A stretch of 51,915 nt of DNA from the NCBI GenBank assembly GCA_016870775.1, contig VGAK01000013.1, forward strand, positions 1 through 51,915, written 5' to 3'. This document shows, one piece after another, positions 1 through 7,909 of the stretch. The DNA comes from Actinomycetota bacterium (lineage in GTDB: Bacteria; Actinomycetota; Acidimicrobiia; Acidimicrobiales; Ilumatobacteraceae). Within the stretch, counting starts at the first letter, position 1, and each line of letters begins with the position of its first letter. The notes below the pieces were generated by a model. The model did no database searches and was not told where the DNA came from. It worked only from the letters and a program-made list of their open reading frames with translations. The translations under genes were made by a program, and so were the position numbers.

Positions 1-119
1 GTCGGCACGCAGGGAGAAGGGAGCACCCCGGGAACCCGCGCGTGAGCCGTGGTGAACGGTGCGAGGACGAACAATGCGACGGCGCTGCCGAACAAAGCCC
101 TCGTCACCCCCCGGCGCAT
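1..119 (-). CDS. Secreted protein, N-terminal part only (runs off the window)
   Basis: Reading the minus strand from the ATG at 119 gives an arginine-rich N-terminus (MRRGVTRALFG), a hydrophobic stretch (AVALFVLAP) and a likely cleavage site after a THA-type sequence, a typical Sec signal peptide. Only 39 codons lie in the window, so the function is unknown. The start is supported by a TACTTT hexamer six bases upstream, the same arrangement seen ahead of many other genes here. GTG at residue 5 is an alternative start. The gene would lie downstream of the M1 peptidase on the same strand. Confidence 0.55.
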   Translation of the reverse strand, partial: MRRGVTRALFGSAVALFVLAPFTTAHARVPGVLPSPCVP

Positions 120-125
120 GGGCGA

Positions 126-131
126 AAAGTA
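126..131 (-). promoter_or_regulatory. Putative -10 hexamer (TACTTT), leaderless type
   Basis: TACTTT ends 6 nt before the ATG at 119 and there is no Shine-Dalgarno sequence between. A transcript would start at or next to the start codon. Confidence 0.4.
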
Positions 132-306
132 ACAGGCGGGCGGCGACAGCGCGGCCGAACTGCGTCGGCGTCGTTGCCTGCACTGCTCCAACGCTCTTCT
201 CGACGGCTATGCGAAATCCATTTTTGGATGGACTCCTCGCCGGATTTGATCAGGGCCGGCCCAGCGCATCCTCGGGAGGTTGATCGGTGGCGACACCGGA
301 CATGGA

Positions 307-2835
307 TCAGTCCCCGAGGACGCCGGTGAGCGACGCCGATTCGCGTCGGCGGAGCGCCGTGTTGACGCGTTGTCGCTCCAGCACCTGCTGCAACGACTGC
401 ACGGCCTGGGGGATGCCGTGCTCGGAGAAGAAGGCCTGCACCGACGCCTCGGCGCTGTCACTGTTGAGCATCTTGGCCGAGTCCACCATGCGCACGATCG
501 TGTTCACGGGGAACTTCTCGTTCGCCTCGGCCCACCGCTTTTGCACGAGGGACCACGCGGTCTCGCCGTGGAAACGGTTCGCGATGCACCGGTTGAGGAG
601 GAAGGGGGCGTTCTGTGTCTTCACCTCAGCGGAGAAGGCCAACTCGCACGTGCGCACGATCAGCTCTGCATCGTCGAACTCGGCGAGTGCGTACAGCATC
701 CGGATCTGCTCCTGGGGGGTGTCGGCGTTGCGGAACCGCCCGAGGAACCATTCGTAGTCCTCGGCGCCCCCGATCGAGGCCACCACGGTGGTGGCGGCCG
801 CCAAGAGCTCTGCGTCGGCGGGCTCGTTGCCGAACAGGAGTGTCCGGCACAGCGCTTGGGCACCGGCGTCACGTCCCTGCACGGCCACCAGAACCACGAG
901 GAGACCCCGCAACTTGGCGGTGAGATCAGGTTCTCCGGTGATGGCCGACATCCCGAGATCGTGGAGGGCCGGGGTCGCGAGTGCACGCACGCGTCCCGCG
1001 AACGCCCCGAGCGAGTCGCGGTCGAGCAGCCGGCTGATTCCCCGCAGGCCGATGGCGAGCGCCTGCCAGACGGCGAGATCGCGCTCGTCGCTGAACTGGC
1101 GGGCGAATTCGAGGAACTCAGCCGCGGCGAGCCTCCCCGAGACCACGGCGTTCCACGCATCATCGACGAGGTTGTAGCGCTCGATGATCTGCATGCTGGC
1201 GAGCACCTCGCCGGTGATGCGCGCGAGGAGCTCGGGGGAGTACGACACACGAAAGAAGCCGTTTCCCCCGGCGTTCACGATGGCTGGCCCCAGCGGATCA
1301 GCGAGACGGATCCGCGCCTCGTCGCCGGTCATCAACACCTTCGAGTCCGTGCCGCCGTTGCGCACGTGCACCGGGACGGTCCACAGGGTCGCATCGGGGT
1401 CGTTGTCGAAGGTGAAGCGGCACTGGGCCAGCACGAGATCGTCACCGTCCAGTCGTGCCGAGATCAGGGGAAAACCGGGCTGCCAGATGAAGCTGTCCAT
1501 CAGGGCACGCACGGGCACCGCTTCGCCACCATCGTCCGAGACGGTCTCTTCGATCGCGTCCCACAGGTCGCTCGTCTCTGTGTTTCCGTAGGAGTGCTTG
1601 CGCAGGTAGTGACCAACTCCGGCGCGGAACCGCTCGGCACCGAGGTACTGCTCGAGCATGCGCAGGATCGATCCGCCCTTCTGGTAGGTGAGCACGTCGA
1701 ACATGCCCTCGCAGTCGTTCGGGGCGCGCACGGGGAACTCGACGCTGCGGGTGCTACGGAGGCTGTCCACCTCCATCGCCACGCTTCGCTCGAGGCCAAA
1801 ACTGGTCCAGCGCTTCCATTCCGGGGCGAACGCGTCGCAGGCGGCGATCTCCATGAACGTCGCGAACGCCTCGTTCAGCCAGATCCCATTCCACCAACCC
1901 ATGGTCACCAGGTCGCCGAACCACATGTGGGCCAGTTCGTGGGCCACGACATCGGCCACGAGCTCCCTCTCCACCTGCGTGGCGGTTGCGGGATCGACCA
2001 GCAGCAGGACCTCGCGGTAGGTGATGCACCCGAGATTCTCCATCGCACCAGCCGCGAAGTCCGGCAGGGCGACCATGTCCACCTTGTCGCTCGGGTAGGG
2101 GATCTCGTAATAGGTCGCGAGCCAGTCGAGGGCGAACGCCCCGATCTCCACGGCGAAATCGGTGAGGTGCGACTTTCCCGGCACGTGCACGATGCGCAGG
2201 GGGATGCCGTTCACCATCACCGGCTCGGTGGTCTCGAGGGGCCCCACGATGAAGGCGACGAGGTAGGTCGACATCGGCATGGTGTCGGCGAACCAGATCC
2301 GCTCCTTGCCCCCGAGGGTCTCGCGGCGGATCTCCGGACCGTTCGAGATCGCGAGGAGTCCGTGCTCCACGGTCAGGTCGACGGCGAACACCGCCTTCAT
2401 GTCGGGTTCGTCGAAGCAGGGGAAGGCCTTGCGGCAATCCGTCGACTGCATCTGAGTGGTGGCGATCGTGCGCACGGTGCCCGCGTCGTCGGTGTAGGTG
2501 GAGCGGTAGAAACCGCGCAATTTGTCGTTGAGGGTCCCGGTGAACCCGATTCGGATGGTGATGTCTCCGCCGATGAGCGGAGCCGAGGGTTGCAGGACGA
2601 GGCGCTCGGTGGATTGGTGCAACTCGTAGGTGGTGGGGACGCCATCGATCGTGGCCGACTGGATCTCGAGCTCGCACGCGTTCAGTGCGACCTCGACGGT
2701 GCCCGCGGCGGCAGTGGCAGAGATCGAAATCGAGCCCGCGAAGCGGGCCGCATCGAGATCTGGCTCGAGGGAGAGTTCGTAGCGACGGGGGAGAACGGTG
2801 CGGGGGAGTCGGTGGGGATCATTCAGGTGGGTCAC
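307..2835 (-). CDS. pepN: M1 family zinc aminopeptidase (PepN-like)
   Basis: An 842-residue protein that removes N-terminal amino acids from peptides, expected to be cytoplasmic. The exopeptidase motif GAMEN is at residues 263-267 and the zinc motif HELAH at 299-303, followed by a NEAF segment that supplies the third zinc ligand (glutamate). N-terminal beta domain, thermolysin-like domain and C-terminal helical ERAP1_C-like domain are present in the usual order and length. The reading frame can be extended to 2889, but GTG 2835 gives the family-like N-terminus (THLNDPHRLPRTVLPRRYEL) and has a TANNNT hexamer 8 nt upstream. It is divergent from the PfkB kinase gene. Confidence 0.93.
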   Translation of the reverse strand: MTHLNDPHRLPRTVLPRRYELSLEPDLDAARFAGSISISATAAAGTVEVALNACELEIQSATIDGVPTTYELHQSTERLVLQPSAPLIGGDITIRIGFTGTLNDKLRGFYRSTYTDDAGTVRTIATTQMQSTDCRKAFPCFDEPDMKAVFAVDLTVEHGLLAISNGPEIRRETLGGKERIWFADTMPMSTYLVAFIVGPLETTEPVMVNGIPLRIVHVPGKSHLTDFAVEIGAFALDWLATYYEIPYPSDKVDMVALPDFAAGAMENLGCITYREVLLLVDPATATQVERELVADVVAHELAHMWFGDLVTMGWWNGIWLNEAFATFMEIAACDAFAPEWKRWTSFGLERSVAMEVDSLRSTRSVEFPVRAPNDCEGMFDVLTYQKGGSILRMLEQYLGAERFRAGVGHYLRKHSYGNTETSDLWDAIEETVSDDGGEAVPVRALMDSFIWQPGFPLISARLDGDDLVLAQCRFTFDNDPDATLWTVPVHVRNGGTDSKVLMTGDEARIRLADPLGPAIVNAGGNGFFRVSYSPELLARITGEVLASMQIIERYNLVDDAWNAVVSGRLAAAEFLEFARQFSDERDLAVWQALAIGLRGISRLLDRDSLGAFAGRVRALATPALHDLGMSAITGEPDLTAKLRGLLVVLVAVQGRDAGAQALCRTLLFGNEPADAELLAAATTVVASIGGAEDYEWFLGRFRNADTPQEQIRMLYALAEFDDAELIVRTCELAFSAEVKTQNAPFLLNRCIANRFHGETAWSLVQKRWAEANEKFPVNTIVRMVDSAKMLNSDSAEASVQAFFSEHGIPQAVQSLQQVLERQRVNTALRRRESASLTGVLGD

Positions 2836-2843
2836 GGTGCAGA

Positions 2844-2849
2844 AGGCTA
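2844..2849 (-). promoter_or_regulatory. Putative -10 hexamer (TAGCCT) for the M1 aminopeptidase
   Basis: TAGCCT ends 8 nt before GTG 2835, and no Shine-Dalgarno sequence is visible. A poor -35 match (TTTAGT) lies about 17 nt further upstream. Confidence 0.4.
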
Positions 2850-2868
2850 ATTGCTCGCATCGCCGCAC

Positions 2869-2874
2869 TAAATT
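2869..2874 (+). promoter_or_regulatory. Putative -10 hexamer (TAAATT) for the PfkB kinase
   Basis: TAAATT on the plus strand ends 8 nt before a TTG at 2883 and 38 nt before GTG 2913. It overlaps the -35 region of the divergent aminopeptidase promoter, so the two promoters may interfere. Confidence 0.3.
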
Positions 2875-2912
2875 GGTGCTCCTTGCCACGAAACCATCCC
2901 TTCACGGCCCAC

Positions 2913-3923
2913 GTGCCCGGTCTCCGCAATCGCGAGGGGATCCGCCACGACGTCATCGGGGTGGGCAACGCGCTCGTTGACGTGATCGCATTGGTCGAGG
3001 ATTCGTTCCTGGCCGAGCAGGGGATGACCAAGGGTTCGATGCAGTTGATCGAGATCGACCGCGCGACGCATCTCACCTCGATCCTCGGCGAGACCACTCT
3101 GTCGGGTGGCGGCTCGGGTGCGAACACGATCGTGGGCATCGCGAGTCTCGGCAGCAAGGTCGCCTTCATCGGCAAGGTCGCCGATGATCAGATGGGGCGC
3201 GCGTTTGCTGCCGACATGTCGCGTCTCGGGGTGGATTTCCATTCGGGCGGACCGGTCGGCACCGAGCCGACCGGTCGATGCTTCATTGCGGTCACCCCCG
3301 ACGCCCAGCGCACCATGAACACCTACCTCGGCGCCTCGACGATGCTCTCCGTCGATGACATCGACGCCGAACTCGTCAGCGGCGGCGCGATCCTGTACCT
3401 CGAGGGCTATCTCTTCGACCGTCCCGAGGCCAAGGCCGCCTTCCGTGAGGCGGCGGGCCTCGCCCACGGGCACGGTCGCGTCGTGGCGCTCACACTCTCG
3501 GATTCGTTCTGCGTCGATCGCCACCGGGACGACTTCCGCCGTCTCGTCACCGACGAGGTCGACCTGCTGTTCGCGAACGAGGACGAACTGCTCTCGCTCT
3601 ACGAAACGTCCGACTTCGACGAGGCCGTCTCGTTGCTGCGGCGCGACTGCAACATCGCGGCCGTGACCCGCAGCGAGAAGGGTGCGGTCATCGTGACGCG
3701 CGACGACATCGGGGTGGTGCCCGCCCATCCCGTCGCCCGGATCGTCGACACGACCGGCGCGGGCGATCTCTACGCGGCTGGGTTCCTTCGCGGTCTCACC
3801 CGCGGACGTGACCTGACCACCTGCTCGCGGATCGGTGCGATCGTTGCCGCCGAGGTCATCTCACACGTGGGGCCGCGCCCCCCGATGGATCTGACGAGCC
3901 TGCTGTCCGACGACCTCCGATGA
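2913..3923 (+). CDS. PfkB-family carbohydrate/nucleoside kinase (adenosine kinase-like)
   Basis: Phosphorylates a sugar or nucleoside with ATP; the substrate cannot be fixed from sequence. The N-terminal DVIGVGNALVDV strand, the GGSGANT substrate-binding segment and the C-terminal anion-hole/catalytic motif DTTGAGD (about residues 279-285) identify the ribokinase/PfkB fold. The CFIAVTPDAQRTM stretch resembles adenosine kinase-like members. The start is uncertain: GTG 2913 best fits family length (336 aa), while TTG 2883, 8 nt after a TAAATT hexamer, would add 10 residues. Neither has a good ribosome binding site. queF follows 16 nt downstream on the same strand. Confidence 0.88.
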   Translation: MPGLRNREGIRHDVIGVGNALVDVIALVEDSFLAEQGMTKGSMQLIEIDRATHLTSILGETTLSGGGSGANTIVGIASLGSKVAFIGKVADDQMGRAFAADMSRLGVDFHSGGPVGTEPTGRCFIAVTPDAQRTMNTYLGASTMLSVDDIDAELVSGGAILYLEGYLFDRPEAKAAFREAAGLAHGHGRVVALTLSDSFCVDRHRDDFRRLVTDEVDLLFANEDELLSLYETSDFDEAVSLLRRDCNIAAVTRSEKGAVIVTRDDIGVVPAHPVARIVDTTGAGDLYAAGFLRGLTRGRDLTTCSRIGAIVAAEVISHVGPRPPMDLTSLLSDDLR

Positions 3924-3927
3924 GCCG

Positions 3928-3933
3928 TAGCGT
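3928..3933 (+). promoter_or_regulatory. Putative -10 hexamer (TAGCGT) for queF
   Basis: TAGCGT lies in the 16-nt gap after the kinase stop and ends 6 nt before GTG 3940 (9 nt before ATG 3943). No Shine-Dalgarno sequence is present, so queF could have its own leaderless transcript. Confidence 0.4.
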
Positions 3934-3939
3934 CACGGG

Positions 3940-4332
3940 GTGATGAACAAGCCGAACCTCACCGACGGCCTCACGGTGCTGGGGGCCCCTGTGCAGCATC
4001 CGATCCCCCATGTCGAGGTGTTTCCCGCTCCCGAACATGTCACGACCGTGCGCTTCACCACAGAGGAGCTGTCTTCGGTCTGCCCCGTCACGAACCAGCC
4101 GGACCTCTCAAGACTCGTGATCGAGTACGAACCGGCAGCACACTGCATCGAGTCGAAGAGCCTCAAGCTCTACCTCTGGGGCTTCCGTGACCGGGCTGTG
4201 TTCGCAGAGGCCCTCGTCGCCGAGATCGCAGACGAGGTGATGGCGAGCGCCCGGCCCCATCGCGTGCGGGTGGAAGTGGTGCAAAGACCACGCGGCGGCA
4301 TCGAAGTCACCGCGATCGCCGAACTTCCCTGA
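3940..4332 (+). CDS. queF: NADPH-dependent 7-cyano-7-deazaguanine (preQ0) reductase, type I QueF
   Basis: Reduces preQ0 to preQ1 in queuosine biosynthesis. At 130 residues it is the short, unimodular type I form. The catalytic cysteine in CPVTNQPD (C48 from GTG 3940) and the aspartate seven residues on (D55) have the spacing of characterised QueF enzymes. The QueF motif ESKSLKLYLW follows at about 71-80. Two starts are adjacent, GTG 3940 and ATG 3943; the TAGCGT hexamer favours 3940 slightly. No other queuosine gene is in the window. It converges with a crotonase gene across 24 bp. Confidence 0.93.
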   Translation: MMNKPNLTDGLTVLGAPVQHPIPHVEVFPAPEHVTTVRFTTEELSSVCPVTNQPDLSRLVIEYEPAAHCIESKSLKLYLWGFRDRAVFAEALVAEIADEVMASARPHRVRVEVVQRPRGGIEVTAIAELP

Positions 4333-4356
4333 CGCCACGGCGCCGGGTGCGGCCAT

Positions 4357-5142
4357 CTACTGGGTGCGACCGCGCTCGATGATCCGTGCCCGGCGTTGGG
4401 CGACCTCCTCGGGCGAGAAGCGTGCTCGGCGCCACTCGGCCCCGTCGGCCGCCTCGCGCTCCCACTGCCCGGTCTCGGCCACGTGCGCCGCGTAGGTCGC
4501 CCTGATCTGGCGCACACCCGCGGCGTCGTTGCCGACGATGTCGAGGGCGAGTCTCCTCGTGAAGGGGATCAACTCGGCGTGGGGCACGACGTGGTTGACG
4601 AGCCCGAGGGCGAGTGCCTCGTGCGCTGTGATGAAGTTCCCGGTGAAGCTCATCTCACGTGCACGGCGCACGCCGATCGCCTGGGGAAGGAGCACGGTGA
4701 GACCCCAGCCCGGCATCACCCCCACGCGTGAGTGCGTGTCGCCGAACTTGGCATGCTCTGATGCCACGAGGAAGTCGCAGTTGAGCGCGAGCTCGAACCC
4801 ACCCGTGATCGCCACTCCGTTCACGGCCCCGATCAATGGCTTGGTGAGGGAGGGGAACGGCCCTCGCGCACCGGTGGCGTTGGTGCGCCCATCGGCCCCG
4901 TTGCCGCCCAGGTTGCGGCCGGTGTCGCCCAATTCCCCGAGGTCGAGTCCGGCGCAGAAGGCCGGATCAGTGCCGGTGATGATCACCACGTCGACGCTCT
5001 CGTCGGTCTCGGCCCGCTGCATCACTCGCGGCAGGAGTGAGAGCACCTCCGACGAGAGCGCATTGCGCTTGCCGGGGCGGTTCAGGGTGATGGTGGCGAT
5101 CCGCTCGCTCACCTCGAGAAGGACGACGTCGTCTGTGGCCAT
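4357..5142 (-). CDS. Enoyl-CoA hydratase/isomerase (crotonase) family protein
   Basis: A 261-residue crotonase-fold protein that binds acyl-CoA. The oxyanion-hole segments are clear (FCAGLDL near residue 62 and GVAITGGFELALNCD near 110). The first catalytic glutamate of classical hydratases is kept in GGFELAL, but the second falls in FGDTHSRVG, where histidine or threonine replaces the usual proline-glutamate. This DTHxRVG type is common among actinobacterial EchA paralogues, and its reaction is uncertain. It is divergent from a second crotonase; the 60-bp spacer holds an inverted repeat (CTCGC/GCGAG, 5164-5179). Confidence 0.9.
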   Translation of the reverse strand: MATDDVVLLEVSERIATITLNRPGKRNALSSEVLSLLPRVMQRAETDESVDVVIITGTDPAFCAGLDLGELGDTGRNLGGNGADGRTNATGARGPFPSLTKPLIGAVNGVAITGGFELALNCDFLVASEHAKFGDTHSRVGVMPGWGLTVLLPQAIGVRRAREMSFTGNFITAHEALALGLVNHVVPHAELIPFTRRLALDIVGNDAAGVRQIRATYAAHVAETGQWEREAADGAEWRRARFSPEEVAQRRARIIERGRTQ

Positions 5143-5148
5143 GAACCG

Positions 5149-5154
5149 ACGCTA
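5149..5154 (-). promoter_or_regulatory. Putative -10 hexamer (TAGCGT) for the crotonase at 4357-5142
   Basis: TAGCGT ends 6 nt before ATG 5142. There is no room for a ribosome binding site, which suggests a leaderless message. Confidence 0.4.
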
Positions 5155-5202
5155 GGACACCGGCTCGCGGGCCGGCGAGACGGGTGTGGGAGACTGCAGG
5201 TC

Positions 5203-5958
5203 ATGAGCCTCGTTCTCGTCTCGGTGATCGATGGGGTCGCCACTCTCACCCTCAACAATCCCGACGAACGCAACACCCTCACCGCCCCGATGGTGGCGGA
5301 GATCACGGCTGCGATGGACGAGATCGAGGGGGATCGCTCCATCGGTGCCCTCGTGGTCACGGGCGCGGCGCCCGCGTTCTGCGCGGGGGCGAACCTCGGC
5401 AACCTCCAGAGGACATCGGGGGACTCGCTCGGCAACATCTACGAGGGGTTCCTGCGCATCGCCCGCAGCGCGCTCCCCACGATCGCGGCCGTCAACGGGG
5501 CCGCCGTGGGCGCGGGGATGAACCTCGCGCTTGGGTGCGACGTGAGGATCGCGGCGCGACGCGCCAAGTTCGACACGAGGTTCCTGCAGATCGGCATCCA
5601 TCCCGGTGGGGGACACACCTGGATGATGCGGCGCATCGTGGGCCCCCAGGCGACGATGGCCGCGGTTCTGTTCGGTGAGGTGTTGGACGGCGCCGAGGCC
5701 GAGCGCATCGGGCTCGCATGGAAGTGTGTCGACGACGAGCAGTTGCTCGCGGTGGCCCACACCATGGCCGCGCGTGCTGCGAGCAGGCCCCGTGAGCTGC
5801 TCGAGGTGACGAAGAGGACGATCCGCGACATGCACGACATCACCACCCATCCCGATGCCGTGGCGCGCGAGTTGGAACCCCAGTTGTGGAGCACCCGCCA
5901 ACCGTGGTTCGCCGAGATGATCGGTGCGGTGCAGAAGAAGATCTCCTCGAAGCAGTGA
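5203..5958 (+). CDS. Crotonase-family protein lacking both classical catalytic glutamates
   Basis: A 251-residue enoyl-CoA hydratase/isomerase family member. The CoA/oxyanion segments FCAGANLGNL and AAVGAGMNLALGCD are present. Aligned by eye to rat mitochondrial hydratase, the first glutamate (GGGCELA) is asparagine (GAGMNLA) and the second (QPEI) falls in DTRFL with no glutamate. It probably is not a simple hydratase; isomerase, thioesterase-like or other crotonase chemistry is possible. The only nearby start is ATG 5203, with a GGGAG element about 10 nt upstream. Confidence 0.88.
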   Translation: MSLVLVSVIDGVATLTLNNPDERNTLTAPMVAEITAAMDEIEGDRSIGALVVTGAAPAFCAGANLGNLQRTSGDSLGNIYEGFLRIARSALPTIAAVNGAAVGAGMNLALGCDVRIAARRAKFDTRFLQIGIHPGGGHTWMMRRIVGPQATMAAVLFGEVLDGAEAERIGLAWKCVDDEQLLAVAHTMAARAASRPRELLEVTKRTIRDMHDITTHPDAVARELEPQLWSTRQPWFAEMIGAVQKKISSKQ

Positions 5959-5977
5959 TCCCGCCGTGGTCTCGATG

Positions 5978-6012
5978 CCCCGGGAACACCGAACCCCGGG
6001 CCGGGGCCCGGG
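5978..6012. terminator. GC-rich palindrome cluster between convergent genes
   Basis: Two CCCCGGG units (5978-5984, 5994-6000) are followed by CCGGGGCCCGGG, so CCCCGG/CCGGGG and GGGCC/GGCCC hairpins can form. It lies between the convergent crotonase and secreted-protein genes and lacks a T-tract. A bidirectional terminator role is inferred. Confidence 0.35.
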
Positions 6013-6037
6013 AGATGTCACGTGGTCCGGTTGCTCG

Positions 6038-7846
6038 CTAGGTCGTCGTCAGGAACAATTTCTGCGCCGAGTTGCCGCCGGGCCCGGAGGGCTCGACTTG
6101 GATGTCCACGGAGAGCGATCCCGCCGACCAGGCGATCGACTTGCCCTCGAAGCACTTGCCGATCTCCCACCTGATGGTCATCGTGGGCTTCGTGGTCGTG
6201 TTGATCGGTTGGTCCGAGGTCATCTCGGTGTCGGTCACCGACTGGGCATCGCACTTGCCGGGACCCTGGCTCGGCTGGGATCCGGACGGCGTGGTTTGAC
6301 CCGGTTGCACCGTCGAGATGCTGTTCGGGATGTCGGGGGTCACCTTGAATCCGCCGAGGTCGTAGAACGTGCCCGTCTCGCCGTCGAACGCCAGCCGTTG
6401 CGGCCGGTACATCTTGAGGGTGAGCACCGTCGACTTGGCGACCGAGATGTTCACCGACGGGGCGCCGTACTGCACCTGCTTCTCTCCGGTGCCGTCGTTG
6501 TAGGAGATGACCATCGGGTGCGTCACGAACACGAACCCGGGGCTGGAGGTGAACTCGTACGACTTGCCGTCGGCGGTCTCGACCTTCATCGTGAACGTGT
6601 CCTGTCCGGTGGGCAGGTCGGAACCCGTGAAGGTGTACTTGGAGCCGAAGTCGTAGCCGGTCTGGTCGGTCGAGCACATCCGACCCGCCCCGATCAGCCA
6701 CTGGTAGTCGCCGGTGTTGCAGGTCTTGCCCACCTCGACATAGTCGGCCGGGGCGTACGGCGCGCCGTTGCCCTTGATGTAGGACTTGGTCACTTGGGAC
6801 CCGCACACCGAGACGATCGGTTGGAACACCATCGACATCGTCGAGCCGATGGTGGAGGCGATGGAGGCCGACGTGGCCTCGAACGCGCCGGTGCCGTAGG
6901 CATTGATCGTGCCGGCGTAGGCATTGCCGGTTGCCTTGTAGTTGGTGAAGATCCGCCAGGTGATGGCGCCGCAATCGGCGCTCCCGTTGTCGGCCGAGAC
7001 TTGCGGGGTGGGGGTGTTCGAGTCGGCCGAGTCGATCACGCCATCACCGTCGTCGTCGACATCGAAGGCGTTCGGCAACCCGTCGTCATCCTTGTCACCG
7101 CCGAGGGTCTCGTCCTGGCTGGGTGCCGTGGACTGGCCGGGTGCCGTGGACTGGCCGGGTTGGCTCGGCGTGCCGGGTTGGCTCGGCGTGCCGGGTTGGC
7201 TCGGCGTGCCCGGTGCCGGGTTGGGATTCGGGTTCGGGGTCTGCACGAAACCTGTCGCGCTGACGCCGTACTCGGCTCCCGCCACCGAGGCTGTCTTGCC
7301 GTAGCTGCCAACGCCCTTCGGACGACCCTTGGAGGCCGAGATCTGGGACGCCGGCGCGCTGTCGGCGGCTTTCGAACTGGCGGCGAGGACTGCGTACCCC
7401 TGCTTGTTGGCGCCGACCTTCTTGATCGTCATCGTGCCCAGAGAGAGCCTCGTGCTGACCGAAGACTTCAACTTGGTGTACACCTTCGAGGCCGCCGACG
7501 AACTCTTGCCCTTCCAACCGAGCACCACTGGCCCGAAGTAGGTGCCCTTGCTCGCGCCGCCGCTTCCGCTCACGAGTTGCAGCGTGGCACCCTTGGCACT
7601 GGACATCTTGGGCGTTTTGAGCGTGACTTTCTGGGTGGCCTTGGACACTTTCTGTGTGGCGAGTGTGCGACCCGTGCCCGAGACGAGAAGCACGGTCAGG
7701 TTCTGTCCGCCCTTCACGGTCGCACTCACCGAGTAGCTCTTGCCCGCCGCCCTCACAGCTGCGCGCACGGGCGATGACAGTCCGAGAACAGAGACGAGCA
7801 TCCCCGCGATCAGGCACACACCAATGCGACGTGATGATGGTGTCAT
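6038..7846 (-). CDS. Large secreted protein with thrombospondin type 3-like calcium repeat and Pro/Ser/Thr linker
   Basis: A 602-residue exported protein of unknown function. Residues 1-29 form a Sec signal peptide (MTPSSRRIGVCLIAGMLV, then an LGLSSPVRA cleavage region). A Gly/Ser/Lys-rich N-terminal domain of about 150 residues follows, then a linker with three GTPSQP and two GQSTAP repeats. Next is an aspartate-rich DKDDDGLPNAFDVDDDGDG segment, typical of calcium-binding thrombospondin type 3 repeats, and a cysteine-containing C-terminal domain of about 300 residues that I do not recognise. ATG 7846 is chosen over the upstream ATG at 7885 because GGAGG lies 6-7 nt before it and the signal peptide starts there. 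It is divergent from a secreted subtilisin. Confidence 0.85.
   Translation of the reverse strand: MTPSSRRIGVCLIAGMLVSVLGLSSPVRAAVRAAGKSYSVSATVKGGQNLTVLLVSGTGRTLATQKVSKATQKVTLKTPKMSSAKGATLQLVSGSGGASKGTYFGPVVLGWKGKSSSAASKVYTKLKSSVSTRLSLGTMTIKKVGANKQGYAVLAASSKAADSAPASQISASKGRPKGVGSYGKTASVAGAEYGVSATGFVQTPNPNPNPAPGTPSQPGTPSQPGTPSQPGQSTAPGQSTAPSQDETLGGDKDDDGLPNAFDVDDDGDGVIDSADSNTPTPQVSADNGSADCGAITWRIFTNYKATGNAYAGTINAYGTGAFEATSASIASTIGSTMSMVFQPIVSVCGSQVTKSYIKGNGAPYAPADYVEVGKTCNTGDYQWLIGAGRMCSTDQTGYDFGSKYTFTGSDLPTGQDTFTMKVETADGKSYEFTSSPGFVFVTHPMVISYNDGTGEKQVQYGAPSVNISVAKSTVLTLKMYRPQRLAFDGETGTFYDLGGFKVTPDIPNSISTVQPGQTTPSGSQPSQGPGKCDAQSVTDTEMTSDQPINTTTKPTMTIRWEIGKCFEGKSIAWSAGSLSVDIQVEPSGPGGNSAQKLFLTTT
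7122..7211. repeat. In-frame 18-bp tandem repeats coding the Pro/Ser/Thr linker
   Basis: The plus strand shows two copies of an 18-bp unit starting GTGCCGTGGACTGG and then three copies of an 18-bp unit (CCGGGTTGGCTCGGCGTG). On the minus strand they encode GQSTAP and GTPSQP repeats of the secreted protein. Copy number is likely to vary between strains because the units are nearly identical. Confidence 0.85.
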
Positions 7847-7895
7847 GACGAACCTCCACTGTCCAGGTCCAAAGTTTTTGAACAATTCTCAACGG

Positions 7896-7901
7896 TACTC
7901 T
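7896..7901 (+). promoter_or_regulatory. Putative -10 hexamer (TACTCT) for the subtilisin-like protease
   Basis: TACTCT ends 8 nt before GTG 7910, and a TTGAAC element lies at 7878-7883. The spacing between them (12 nt) is short; TCTAAT at 7899 with a 15-nt spacer is an alternative. No Shine-Dalgarno sequence precedes the start. Confidence 0.35.
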
Positions 7902-7909
7902 AATGAATT

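Noticed and set aside
216-229. Small hairpin ATCCA-TTTT-TGGAT as a terminator
   Set aside because: A 5-bp AT-rich stem is too weak, and no T-tract follows.
280-2850. 856-codon open frame on the plus strand
   Set aside because: It is antisense to the M1 aminopeptidase, whose motifs are clear. Its translation is His/Gly/Val-rich with no domain, a usual shadow in GC-rich DNA.
7122-7211. CRISPR-like repeat array
   Set aside because: The units are directly tandem with no spacers and code for an in-frame protein linker.
5924-7777. 617-codon plus-strand frame over the secreted protein gene
   Set aside because: Low-complexity Arg/Gly/Leu sequence with no motif; the minus strand has a signal peptide, a ribosome binding site and a calcium-repeat domain.
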